Shown piece by piece: positions 32,936 through 40,727 of a DNA stretch of 64,000 nucleotides. The notes below the pieces were generated by a model. That model saw only the letters and a list, made by a program, of their open reading frames with translations. It made no database searches and was not told the DNA's origin. Source of the stretch: Terriglobia bacterium (GTDB taxonomy: Bacteria; Acidobacteriota; Terriglobia; Bryobacterales; Bryobacteraceae); the NCBI GenBank assembly GCA_020073145.1, contig JAIQFS010000015.1:1-64000 (forward strand), in the 5' to 3' direction. A program made the position numbers and the translations under genes. The number at the start of each line of letters is the position of its first letter. The stretch's first letter is position 1.

Positions 32936-33961
32936 TTAGTTCATCGAGACGCGGCGCAGCAAGTTGAAATCGGTGAGCATCCGGCCGGCGCCCACGGCGA
33001 CACAGGTGAGCGGGTCCTCGGCTACCGAGACGCACAACCCGGTGTCTTTGCGGATCCGCGCGTCCAGGTTCTTCAGGAGGGCTCCGCCTCCGGTGAGCAC
33101 GATGCCGCGGTCGGCGATATCGCCGCTGAGCTCGGCCGGGGTCCGCTCCAGCGCTACCCGGATGGCCTCCACGATTCCGGACACGCAACTCGTCAGCGCC
33201 TCGCGGATTTCCGCGTCTTCCAACATGATGGTTTTCGGAATGCCGGCCACGAGGTCGCGGCCTTTGACTTCCATCCGCATCGGATTCGCAAGGGGAAAGG
33301 CCGATCCAATCTCAATCTTGACCGATTCGGCGGTGCGCTCTCCGATCAGGACGCTGTATTTGCGCCGGCAATGCTCGATGATCCTCTCGTCCATCGCGTT
33401 GCCCGCGATCTTTACCGAGTGCGAATACACGATTCCAGCCAGGGAGATGATGGCAACATCCGTGGTGCCCCCGCCGATATCCACCACCATGTTGCCGAGC
33501 GGCTCCGCGATGGGAAGACCGGCCCCGACGGCTGCCATCATGGGCTGCTGCACCAGGTGAACCTCGCTGGCTTTGGCGCCATAGGCGGCGTCCACAACAG
33601 CTCGGCGTTCCACGGGCGTGGTCTCGGAGGGCACTCCGATCACAATCCGGGGGTGAACCAACCGTTTGCGGGCGTGAGCCTTCTGTACGAAGTGCTGCAG
33701 CATATGAGCGGTGGCGGTGAAGTCCGCAATCACCCCATTGCGCATGGGCCGGATCGCAGTGATTTGTTCCGGCGTGCGCCCCAGCATCTCCTTGGCATCG
33801 GAGCCCACGGCCTCGACAGCGCCGGAATCCTTGCGGAGGGCCACAATGGAGGGCTCATTGACCACAATTCCTTTGCTGCGGGCAAAGACGAGGGTATTAG
33901 CGGTACCAAGGTCAATGGCAAGGTCCGAGGAGAGCATACTAAAGAGCGATCGCGCGTTCAT
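32936..33961 (-). CDS. mreB: MreB/Mbl-family rod-shape-determining actin
   Basis: This bacterial actin organises cell-wall elongation at the inner membrane. The 341-residue product has the family motifs: DLAIDLGTANTLVFAR (phosphate 1), GNMVVDIGGGTTDVAIISLA (phosphate 2), and GIVLTGGGALLKNLD (adenosine motif). The N-terminal MNARSLFSML is a likely amphipathic membrane anchor. The start at 33961 was chosen for family length and aaaggtg upstream. mreC and mreD are not next to it, so it may be a paralogue. Confidence 0.93.
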   Translation of the reverse strand: MNARSLFSMLSSDLAIDLGTANTLVFARSKGIVVNEPSIVALRKDSGAVEAVGSDAKEMLGRTPEQITAIRPMRNGVIADFTATAHMLQHFVQKAHARKRLVHPRIVIGVPSETTPVERRAVVDAAYGAKASEVHLVQQPMMAAVGAGLPIAEPLGNMVVDIGGGTTDVAIISLAGIVYSHSVKIAGNAMDERIIEHCRRKYSVLIGERTAESVKIEIGSAFPLANPMRMEVKGRDLVAGIPKTIMLEDAEIREALTSCVSGIVEAIRVALERTPAELSGDIADRGIVLTGGGALLKNLDARIRKDTGLCVSVAEDPLTCVAVGAGRMLTDFNLLRRVSMN

Positions 33962-34230
33962 TTCGATAACACCTTTTATCAGTGAACTCCAAACTTGTTG
34001 AAATATAACCGGGAAATCTCGGGCAGGAAAAGATGTCATGGGATAGTTAGTTAGCGTTACACGATGTTAACCGGAGACCCTGATTTCCCCTAAGGTCGCC
34101 GCCCCGGTACCCATTCCGTTACCGACCGTACTACCACGGACCGAAAAAGCGCGGAATAATCGACGCAGGTGGAAGCAGGCAGCTTTCGACTTTCACCAAG
34201 TTCACGGTTAAATCGGAGGATTTCAAGAGC
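33962..34230. other. Divergent intergenic region
   Basis: About 270 bases between mreB and the small CxxC protein. It must hold both promoters, but I see no convincing -35/-10 pair. The site ggagg (34216-34220) precedes the plus-strand gene. Confidence 0.4.
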
Positions 34231-34425
34231 ATGTCTAAAATGGCGGCAGCGGAAATGTGTCTGGAGGGCGTGGCTCCCCGGTATTCGGTGAAGGGGCTGT
34301 GGAATACCTTCCTGGAGGGCTTGTCACAGGTCCACTGCCGATTGATGCACAAGGCGGTCTCGCGGCCGATTAATGGCAAGTATCGCTGCTGGAGTTGCCT
34401 TCGGGAATTTGAGTCCGGATGGTAA
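34231..34425 (+). CDS. Small protein with a CxxC zinc-ribbon-like C-terminus
   Basis: The 64-residue product ends SRPINGKYRCWSCLREFESGW, with a CxxC pair and an earlier His-Cys (VHCRLMHKAV). I recall similar short acidobacterial proteins ending in 'KYRCWxCLRE', so it looks genuine. The ATG has ggagg 11 bases upstream. A single CxxC pair could bind zinc as a dimer or with the His-Cys. Function unknown. Confidence 0.65.
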   Translation: MSKMAAAEMCLEGVAPRYSVKGLWNTFLEGLSQVHCRLMHKAVSRPINGKYRCWSCLREFESGW

Positions 34426-34485
34426 CCGGGCAGGGCCACTCGAGGAAACCGTAACAATTACAGCCTAACCATGGGGAACTTGTTT

Positions 34486-34501
34486 GCTGCATCGATGCAG
34501 C
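34486..34501. promoter_or_regulatory. 16-bp perfect palindrome before the Flp pilin gene
   Basis: gctgcatcgatgcagc is a perfect palindrome 28 bases upstream of the pilin ATG. It could be an operator for a dimeric regulator or a hairpin in the leader. Confidence 0.45.
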
Positions 34502-34529
34502 CTACACTCTTTGTGGGAGGGCATCCTGC

Positions 34530-34715
34530 ATGAAATCATTGCTAGTCAGCCTTTGGAATGAAGACGGTGGACAGGACCTGATCGAGTACACTCTGCTCAT
34601 GGCGTTTGTGGCGCTCGCTTCGGCGGCTCTGTTCATCGGCGCCGGCGGCAGCATCCAGGGGATCTGGTCCGTTACGAATACGCAGCTCGCGGCAGCGAAC
34701 AGCTCGGCATCCTAA
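34530..34715 (+). CDS. Flp/Fap-type (class IVb) pilin
   Basis: The 61-residue product is a class IVb prepilin: a short leader with the cleavage site after Gly14 (EDGGQDLIEYTLLMAF), Glu at position 5 of the mature protein, and a single hydrophobic helix (LLMAFVALASAALFIGAG). It would form thin Tad/Flp adhesion pili. No tad secretion genes or prepilin peptidase are nearby, so it is an orphan subunit here. gggaggg precedes the ATG. Confidence 0.9.
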   Translation: MKSLLVSLWNEDGGQDLIEYTLLMAFVALASAALFIGAGGSIQGIWSVTNTQLAAANSSAS

Positions 34716-34863
34716 GGTTCGCACCGTTTCCTAAAATCTGCGCGAAAGGTTTCGATCCCTCCGCGCTCTTACCCATCACCTCGGAACGCCGGCCGCATTG
34801 GCCGGCGTGCCGTGCCCCCGCATCCACCTTCAGACTCTCCAACACCCGTGGTAAAAAGGGCGT

Positions 34864-35934
34864 ATGCCGACGTACCGGGTCGAAACGCCGCCTCACTCGT
34901 ATTCCGCCGTTGTGGAGCGGGGCGTCGCCGGCCGCACTGCGGAGTACCTTCCTGCTCAGTCCAAGATTTTCGTGGTGACGACAGAGGACGTCTGGCGCCA
35001 TCAAGGCCACACACTGGAACAGGGGCTCGCCGGACGTGCGCACGAACTGCTCTATCTTCCGGGCGGTGAAGAGAACAAGCGGCTGGCTCCGATTGAGGCG
35101 CTCGCCGAGCAGATGACGGAACGCGGTGGCGATCGCTCCAGCCTGGTCGTGGGATTCGGCGGAGGCATTGTCAACGATATGGCTGGTTTTCTGGCGGCCA
35201 TATTCATGCGCGGGATTCCGGTGATCCAGATACCGACCACGCTGCTGGCCCAGGTGGATGCCGCGGTGGGCGGCAAGACCGGAGTCAACCTGGTGAGCGG
35301 CAAGAACCTGATTGGAAGCTTCCACCAGCCGCTGGCCGTGCTGATCGATCCCGCCATGCTGGAGACGCTGCCGGAGCGGGAGTACCGCGCGGGGCTCTGG
35401 GAGATTCTCAAATCCGGGATCATCCGCGACGCCGCTCTCTTTCACTACCTCCAGAGACACCGCGCCGACGTTCTGGCCCGCAAGCCGGACGCGGTGGACC
35501 GGATTATCGCCGATTCGGTGCGGATCAAAGCCGAAGTGGTGTCTGCCGACGAGAAGGAGGGGGGGCTCCGCCGCATTCTCAATTTCGGCCATACGTTTGG
35601 CCACGCGCTGGAGGCCGAAACCGAGTACCGGCGTTTCCTGCATGGCGAGGCGGTGGCTTGGGGGATGCGCGCGGCCATCTACCTGGGCGAGCGAAGCGGC
35701 CATGCGTCCGCCGAGCAGTGCGTCGAGATGCTGGACGCTATCCGCGAATATGGACCGGGTCCGCCACTCGACGGCATCGCAGCTGGGAACCTGCTGGCCC
35801 GCCTGGTGCGCGACAAGAAAGCGGTCCAAGGCTCAGTCCACTTCGTGCTGCCAGTGCGGATCGGCGAGGTGACCATCGTTTCCGGCATTCCGGAACGAAC
35901 GGTGTTGGACGCCATCCAGTCGGCGCTGGCATGA
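34864..35934 (+). CDS. aroB: 3-dehydroquinate synthase
   Basis: This is the second enzyme of the shikimate pathway, converting DAHP to 3-dehydroquinate with NAD+ and a metal. The 356-residue product has GGEENKRLAPIEAL, VVGFGGGIVNDMAGFLAA (NAD loop), 'IPTTLLAQVDAAVGGKTGVN' and metal ligands in ILNFGHTFGHALE and FLHGEAVAWGM. The stop overlaps the next gene's start (ATGA). aroA is 30 kb away on the other strand. Confidence 0.95.
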   Translation: MPTYRVETPPHSYSAVVERGVAGRTAEYLPAQSKIFVVTTEDVWRHQGHTLEQGLAGRAHELLYLPGGEENKRLAPIEALAEQMTERGGDRSSLVVGFGGGIVNDMAGFLAAIFMRGIPVIQIPTTLLAQVDAAVGGKTGVNLVSGKNLIGSFHQPLAVLIDPAMLETLPEREYRAGLWEILKSGIIRDAALFHYLQRHRADVLARKPDAVDRIIADSVRIKAEVVSADEKEGGLRRILNFGHTFGHALEAETEYRRFLHGEAVAWGMRAAIYLGERSGHASAEQCVEMLDAIREYGPGPPLDGIAAGNLLARLVRDKKAVQGSVHFVLPVRIGEVTIVSGIPERTVLDAIQSALA

Positions 35935-36659
35935 AGGGCACCATTCCCGCCGGGACACGTACCGAGCAGGAGGCGGCCACCTGGGTTCGCGGCATGTTCG
36001 GACGCGTGGCGCCCCGCTACGACCTGGCCAATCACCTGCTCTCGTTCAATATCGATCGGCACTGGCGCGCGCACACGGTGCGGCGGGTGCGGCGCATTCT
36101 GGACGATCCGGCGGCGCGCGTACTGGACATGTGCTGCGGCACCGGCGACCTGGTGCTGGCGCTGGAGAAAGCCCGCGGCGCCGCGGTGCTCGGTTCGGAC
36201 TTTTGCCACCCCATGCTGGTTGCCGCCGGGCAGAAGATCGTCCGGCAACACAAGTGCTCGCCGCTATTTGAGGGCGACGCGCTGCATCTGCCGCTGCCCG
36301 ATGCCAGTCTGGACTTGATCACGGTGGCGTTCGGCTTTCGCAACCTGGCCAACTACGAAGCCGGCCTGCGCGAAATGCGGCGCGTGCTCAAGCCGGGCGG
36401 CACAGCGGCCATCCTCGAGTTCTCGCAGCCCCCAAATCCGGCGTTTGCGGCGCTCTACAATTTCTACTCGCGCCACATTCTGCCCCTGATCGGAGGCGCG
36501 TTGTCGGGCAACCGTGACGCCTACACCTACCTGCCGGAATCGGTGCGCAAGTTCCCGACCGCCGTTCAGTTGGTCGAGGAGATGCGCCGCGCCGGATTTG
36601 CGGAAGCGAGCTATGAGTACCTGACGGGTGGCATTGTGGCGCTGCACCTGGGGCAGTGA
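35931..36659 (+). CDS. ubiE: Demethylmenaquinone / 2-methoxybenzoquinol methyltransferase
   Basis: The 242-residue SAM methyltransferase carries family signatures MFGRVAPRYDLANHLLSFNI, VLDMCCGTGDLVLAL (SAM loop), 'VAFGFRNLANYEAGLREMRR', LKPGGTAAILEFSQP and 'YTYLPESVRKFPTAVQL'. Acidobacteria use menaquinone, so the menG role (last step of menaquinone synthesis) is most likely. It overlaps aroB by four bases; chorismate from the shikimate pathway is the menaquinone precursor, which fits the pairing. Confidence 0.93.
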   Translation: MKGTIPAGTRTEQEAATWVRGMFGRVAPRYDLANHLLSFNIDRHWRAHTVRRVRRILDDPAARVLDMCCGTGDLVLALEKARGAAVLGSDFCHPMLVAAGQKIVRQHKCSPLFEGDALHLPLPDASLDLITVAFGFRNLANYEAGLREMRRVLKPGGTAAILEFSQPPNPAFAALYNFYSRHILPLIGGALSGNRDAYTYLPESVRKFPTAVQLVEEMRRAGFAEASYEYLTGGIVALHLGQ

Positions 36660-36666
36660 AGCCCGT

Positions 36667-37239
36667 TTACACACCGTCCGGATAATAGTATTCCAGGCAG
36701 GAAGGGCACAGACCGTGGCTGGTCCGCGGGGGCAACTCTCTGACGTAGTGGGCTACCCAGTCCCAGTGCTCCAGGGCGCCGACCCTTCGAGTTCGGCGGC
36801 AGTGGCTGCACATGACCAGGATGCCGTCATCTCTCCGGTAGGCCGCCTCGCAAGACCAATCGGGAGCCGAATCGTGGGGTCGCTCCACGCACAGCGAGTT
36901 CACCACCAGCAGGCCGTGGCCTTTCATGGGGAGCACCTGCATGGCAAATCTGCGAAACGTGGACGGGCTGGAGCATTCGTATAAATGCCGCCAGGGCTCG
37001 AGGGTGCGCAAGACCTCCTGGTAAGCCGTTTCGTAATAGGCGGCGAGGGGTTCTTTGATGAAGCCGAGCAGAGGCTTCCCGATTGGAGCGGGCCTCACGA
37101 GCGCCGCACCGCCATTGGCGACCGCGAAGCGATCCCAGGCCGGGTTGCAGTAGACCAGACGCAGCGAGGAATCGAGGGCGAAAATGACGGACGGATCGTT
37201 TTCCAGTACGACGACTGAGATTTGATCGAACAAGATCAT
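36667..37239 (-). CDS. PAS-domain protein with C-terminal zinc-ribbon-like motif
   Basis: The 190-residue product begins with a PAS fold (PSVIFALDSSLRLVYCNPAW) and ends with two cysteine pairs, MCSHCRRTRR and GLCPSCLEYYYPDG. The 'HWDWV..YV' and 'SHGLCPSC' segments recur in small bacterial PAS sensor fragments, often fused to kinases or cyclases; here it is free-standing. It has no output domain, so it may act through protein contact. It converges with ubiE, eight bases apart. Confidence 0.78.
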   Translation of the reverse strand: MILFDQISVVVLENDPSVIFALDSSLRLVYCNPAWDRFAVANGGAALVRPAPIGKPLLGFIKEPLAAYYETAYQEVLRTLEPWRHLYECSSPSTFRRFAMQVLPMKGHGLLVVNSLCVERPHDSAPDWSCEAAYRRDDGILVMCSHCRRTRRVGALEHWDWVAHYVRELPPRTSHGLCPSCLEYYYPDGV

Positions 37240-37346
37240 GGATTAAGAATTACAGGCCCTGAAATATATTATTCTCCTTTTAGTAGACCATGGCGCAGCC
37301 GCGGGGACAACTCAAAACGAGGTGCGTACTTCGAAGCGGCCCGCGA

Positions 37347-38732
37347 TCAGAAACGGGCGGCCTGCTCTTCGGTAGGCTCCGCGCAGCAGTACCAAGGCTC
37401 GGTCAGGTAGGGGATGGGGGCTTGCGCGTTGGACGGCCGATCGTCCGGGTAAGGTCCGCCTTCCGCGAGATCCCAGACCCTTCGGAAGATCTCCTCTCGC
37501 GAGGGCGGATGGCAGTCTCCCTGCTGGACGACTTGCATCAGGGCCGTGCTAAGCCGGTCCAGCGCCGGGTTCGGGTTCCGCCACGGGTAATACAAGGCAT
37601 GCGCGTCGAAGGGTTGCACCAGGGAGCGGATTTCCGGCAGCTCCAGCAGAAGGGAGCCCTCGGGGATCAGTAGCCGGATGGCAAGCTGAACCGGCGCCAC
37701 CTGGCGGATGAGGTCCCATTCCGCGATCTCGCGGAGAAACTCCCGGTAGGATTCCAGGGTAGTCCACGGGGTAAACGGGATGAACGTGGGCGCCAAGGGA
37801 AGGCCTGCCGCCCGCGTGAGAGCGAGCGCTTCCAGGAAGCCGGCGCGGGTGTGGCCTTTGGCGAGCTTCTCCAACACCGCGTCGTCGAGCGATTCCACTG
37901 CGCTGGTGACGAAGAGACAGCCGGTCGACTTCAATACGGGAATCAGATTGCGGTGGTTCAAGAGGTGCTCGATCTTGGCGGTCACATCGTAGGTCAGGGA
38001 CGGCCACTCGCGGTGGAGCGCCTCGACGATCGGAACCGCATGGCCCGGGCCGTTCAGAAAATCAGGATCCCCGAACGTGATGTGCTCGGCGCCGGCGGCC
38101 ACTTGCCGCCTGATATCTTCCAAAACGACCTCGGCCTGCACGATGCGAAAAACGCCCCGATACACCGGCACCACCGGGCAGTGGCGGCACCAGTGTTTGC
38201 AGCCCCGACTGGCTTCGGTGTATCCGACGCGACGCGTGGACCCGTTGACCACCAAGCGGGCGTACTCCGCCAGCGGCGGAAGGCTGGCGCGGTCGGGGAC
38301 ACGAAACTGCTGGCGCGCAATCGAGACCAGAGGCGCGGCGGCGGCGCCATCGGAACCGGCCGCCAGACGGCGCGCCAGATCCACCAGAGGTTGCTCGAAT
38401 TCGCCGCCGATCACCGTAGCCACTCCGGCACTGCGAAGGCGCGCTTCGTTCAGAGGAGCGTAGAGACCGTAGCCGCACAGGTGGGCCCCCGGATTCGCGG
38501 CCCGTACCTTCTCCATCAGGCCCAGGGCAAGCCTGGTGGCCGTGTGCATCGGCAGGAAGAAGGCGATCAGGCCGGCTTGTGCCACGGCCTGATCGGGCAG
38601 GGGGCTGCAGGAGAGGTCGGCCAGAGTCACCTCGTGCCCCTCGTGGCGCAGCCAGGCGGCCGGGGAAGCCAGCCCAAAAGGCTGCCGGCCAAGCTCGTAG
38701 GTGGAGATCAACAGGACTTGCACTGCTCTCAT
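37347..38732 (-). CDS. B12-binding/radical SAM protein with CCAEP tail
   Basis: The 461-residue product has an N-terminal cobalamin-binding-like Rossmann domain (VLLISTYELGRQPFGLASPA), the radical SAM cluster C178-x3-C182-x2-C185 in SRGCKHWCRHCPV, and a TIM-barrel core (HITFGDPDFLNGPGHAV, YDVTAKIEHLLNH). It ends YLTEPWYCCAEPTEEQ: this is the CUAEP/CCAEP-tail radical SAM family, in which some members are selenoproteins. Here both tail residues are TGC cysteines (C449, C450). The reaction is unknown. It diverges from nadA with only 46 bases between. Confidence 0.85.
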   Translation of the reverse strand: MRAVQVLLISTYELGRQPFGLASPAAWLRHEGHEVTLADLSCSPLPDQAVAQAGLIAFFLPMHTATRLALGLMEKVRAANPGAHLCGYGLYAPLNEARLRSAGVATVIGGEFEQPLVDLARRLAAGSDGAAAAPLVSIARQQFRVPDRASLPPLAEYARLVVNGSTRRVGYTEASRGCKHWCRHCPVVPVYRGVFRIVQAEVVLEDIRRQVAAGAEHITFGDPDFLNGPGHAVPIVEALHREWPSLTYDVTAKIEHLLNHRNLIPVLKSTGCLFVTSAVESLDDAVLEKLAKGHTRAGFLEALALTRAAGLPLAPTFIPFTPWTTLESYREFLREIAEWDLIRQVAPVQLAIRLLIPEGSLLLELPEIRSLVQPFDAHALYYPWRNPNPALDRLSTALMQVVQQGDCHPPSREEIFRRVWDLAEGGPYPDDRPSNAQAPIPYLTEPWYCCAEPTEEQAARF

Positions 38733-38778
38733 TATCGATGGTTTTGCTAAACTAAATAGTAATCAGTCACTTCCCCCC

Positions 38779-39708
38779 ATGCTGGCCGCTACCACCATCG
38801 CCGATGAAATCCTGGAGCTGAAGAAGCAGCGGAGGGCCATTCTGCTGGCCCACCACTATCAGGAGCCGGAGATTCAGGAACTGGCCGATGTGATTGGCGA
38901 CAGCCTGGAACTCGCGCGGAAGGCCCGCGATTTCGACGGCGACGTGATTGCTTTCTGCGGCGTCTGGTTCATGGCGGAGACCGCCAAAGTGTTGAACCCC
39001 AACCGCATCGTGGTGGTGCCCGACCGGGAAGCAAGCTGCAGCCTGGTGGAAGGCTGTCCGGTAGAGCCGATCCAGGCGTTTCGTCGCCTGAACCCGGACC
39101 ACGTGATTGTGAGCTACATTAACACGTCGATCGAAGTAAAGGCCGAAAGCGACATTCTCTGCACCTCGCGCAATGCGGTGAAGGTGGTGAACTCGATCCC
39201 GGCCGAGAAACCGCTTCTGTTCCTGCCCGACCGCAACCTCGGCAATTATGTCAAGCGGCAGACCGGGCGCGCGAACATGGAGATCTGGCAGGGCGCCTGC
39301 ATCGTGCATGCGACGTTTCCCGCGCGGCGGTTGACGGAAGCGAAACTGGCGCATCCGGAAGCCAAGGTCGTGGCCCATCCGGAATGCCCGGAGCCGGTGC
39401 TGGCGATGGCGGATTTTGTCGGATCCACCTCGGCTCTCATCGAATGGTGTGGTTTGAGCGACGCCGCCGAATTCATCGTGATGACCGAAAGCGGAGTGAA
39501 CTACTCGCTCCAACGCCAGTCGCCCGAAAAACGCTTCTACTACGTGGCCAACGAGGCCTGCAACTGCAGCGAGTGCCCGTATATGAAGCTGAACACGCTG
39601 GAGAAGCTGCGGGACTGCCTGCAAACCCTGGAGCCGCGCGTGGAATTGCCAAAGGAGATCATGCGGCGCGCGCTGGTTCCGCTGGAGCGCATGCTCGCCC
39701 TCAAATAA
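38779..39708 (+). CDS. nadA: Quinolinate synthase A
   Basis: It condenses iminoaspartate with dihydroxyacetone phosphate to quinolinate in NAD synthesis, using a 4Fe-4S cluster. The 309-residue product has AILLAHHYQEPEIQELADVI, 'AFCGVWFMAETAKVLNP', candidate cluster cysteines C87, C174 (IWQGACIVH) and the ACNCSECPYMK group (C261-C266). The ATG at 38779 was chosen to match the family start; upstream in-frame codons would run into the divergent gene. moaA follows one base after the stop. nadB and nadC are not in the window. Confidence 0.93.
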   Translation: MLAATTIADEILELKKQRRAILLAHHYQEPEIQELADVIGDSLELARKARDFDGDVIAFCGVWFMAETAKVLNPNRIVVVPDREASCSLVEGCPVEPIQAFRRLNPDHVIVSYINTSIEVKAESDILCTSRNAVKVVNSIPAEKPLLFLPDRNLGNYVKRQTGRANMEIWQGACIVHATFPARRLTEAKLAHPEAKVVAHPECPEPVLAMADFVGSTSALIEWCGLSDAAEFIVMTESGVNYSLQRQSPEKRFYYVANEACNCSECPYMKLNTLEKLRDCLQTLEPRVELPKEIMRRALVPLERMLALK

Positions 39709-39709
39709 T

Positions 39710-40705
39710 ATGGCTGCCGCACCGCTTATCGATTCATTCGGCCGCGTCCACGACAACCTGCGCATCAGCGTCACGGACCGCTGCAATATCCGCTGCTTCT
39801 ACTGCATGCCGGAGACCGACGTGCACTTTGTGCGGCGCAGCGAGATTCTGGATTTCGAAGAGATCGAGCGTTTCGCGCGGATCGCTGTCACGCTGGGCAT
39901 TCGCAAACTGCGGATCACGGGCGGCGAGCCGCTGGTGCGGCGTGACCTGCCGGTGCTGATCCGCCGGCTGTCCGCCATTCCGGGCGTCGAGGATCTGGCG
40001 CTCACCACCAACGGAGTGCTGCTGCCGCAATTGGCTGAACCGCTGTACGAAGCCGGGCTGCGGCGTATGAACGTTCACCTGGACACGATCGACCGCGCGC
40101 GCTTCCTTCAGATCACGCGCCGCGACGACATCGACAAGGTGCTGGCCGGCCTGGAGGTTTCCAAGAAGCTCGGCTTCAAGGTCAAGCTGAACGCCGTGGC
40201 GGTGAAGAACCTGGTGGAGCCCGACATCGTGCCCCTGGCGCGGTACGCGCGCGAAAACGGTTTCGAAGTGCGCTACATCGAATTTATGCCGCTGGACGCG
40301 CAGAACCTGTGGGACCGCAGCAAGGTGCTGCTGGCGGACGACATCATCGCGGCACTCAGCCGCGAGATCGCGCCGCTGATTCCGGTGCCGGATCCCGATC
40401 CGCGGGCGCCCGCGAGCGAGTATCAGTTCGCCGATGGCGGCGGAAGAGTCGGGTTCATCGCATCCGTGAGCCGTCCGTTCTGTCTCAATTGCAACCGCGT
40501 CCGGCTGACCGCCGACGGCAAGCTTCGCTACTGCCTGTTTGCGGTAGAAGAAGACGACGTCAAAGCGCTCCTCCGCTCGGGGGCTTCGGACGAAGAGATC
40601 GCCGCCCTGGTCCGCCGCAACATCGCCGGCAAGTGGGAAGGCCACGAGATCAACTCCACGCGTTTCGTGGCCCCGCCGCGGCCGATGTATTCCATCGGCG
40701 GTTAG
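39710..40705 (+). CDS. moaA: GTP 3',8-cyclase (molybdenum cofactor synthesis)
   Basis: This radical SAM enzyme starts molybdopterin synthesis from GTP. The 331-residue product has the SAM cluster C25-x3-C29-x2-C32 (DRCNIRCFYCMPE), the second cluster in FCLNCNRVRLTADGKLRYCL, and the functionally required C-terminal Gly-Gly (YSIGG). It sits one base after nadA, so both Fe-S enzymes are co-translated. Other moa genes are not seen here. Confidence 0.95.
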   Translation: MAAAPLIDSFGRVHDNLRISVTDRCNIRCFYCMPETDVHFVRRSEILDFEEIERFARIAVTLGIRKLRITGGEPLVRRDLPVLIRRLSAIPGVEDLALTTNGVLLPQLAEPLYEAGLRRMNVHLDTIDRARFLQITRRDDIDKVLAGLEVSKKLGFKVKLNAVAVKNLVEPDIVPLARYARENGFEVRYIEFMPLDAQNLWDRSKVLLADDIIAALSREIAPLIPVPDPDPRAPASEYQFADGGGRVGFIASVSRPFCLNCNRVRLTADGKLRYCLFAVEEDDVKALLRSGASDEEIAALVRRNIAGKWEGHEINSTRFVAPPRPMYSIGG

Positions 40706-40713
40706 ATCCGGCG

Positions 40714-40719
40714 TAAAAT
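40714..40719 (+). promoter_or_regulatory. -10 box (TAAAAT) next to the hydrolase start
   Basis: TAAAAT ends 8 nt before the ATG at 40728, with no ribosome binding site between. This spacing suits a leaderless transcript. Confidence 0.5.
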
Positions 40720-40727
40720 ACCCGGTA

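Noticed and set aside
37347-37395. Selenocysteine codon in the radical SAM tail
   Set aside because: The tail codons are TGC TGC; there is no in-frame TGA, so it is the cysteine form.
38733-38778. NAD+-I (nadA motif) riboswitch, known from acidobacterial nadA leaders
   Set aside because: Only 46 bases lie between the divergent radical SAM gene and nadA, and I see no two-domain hairpin with the expected conserved loops.
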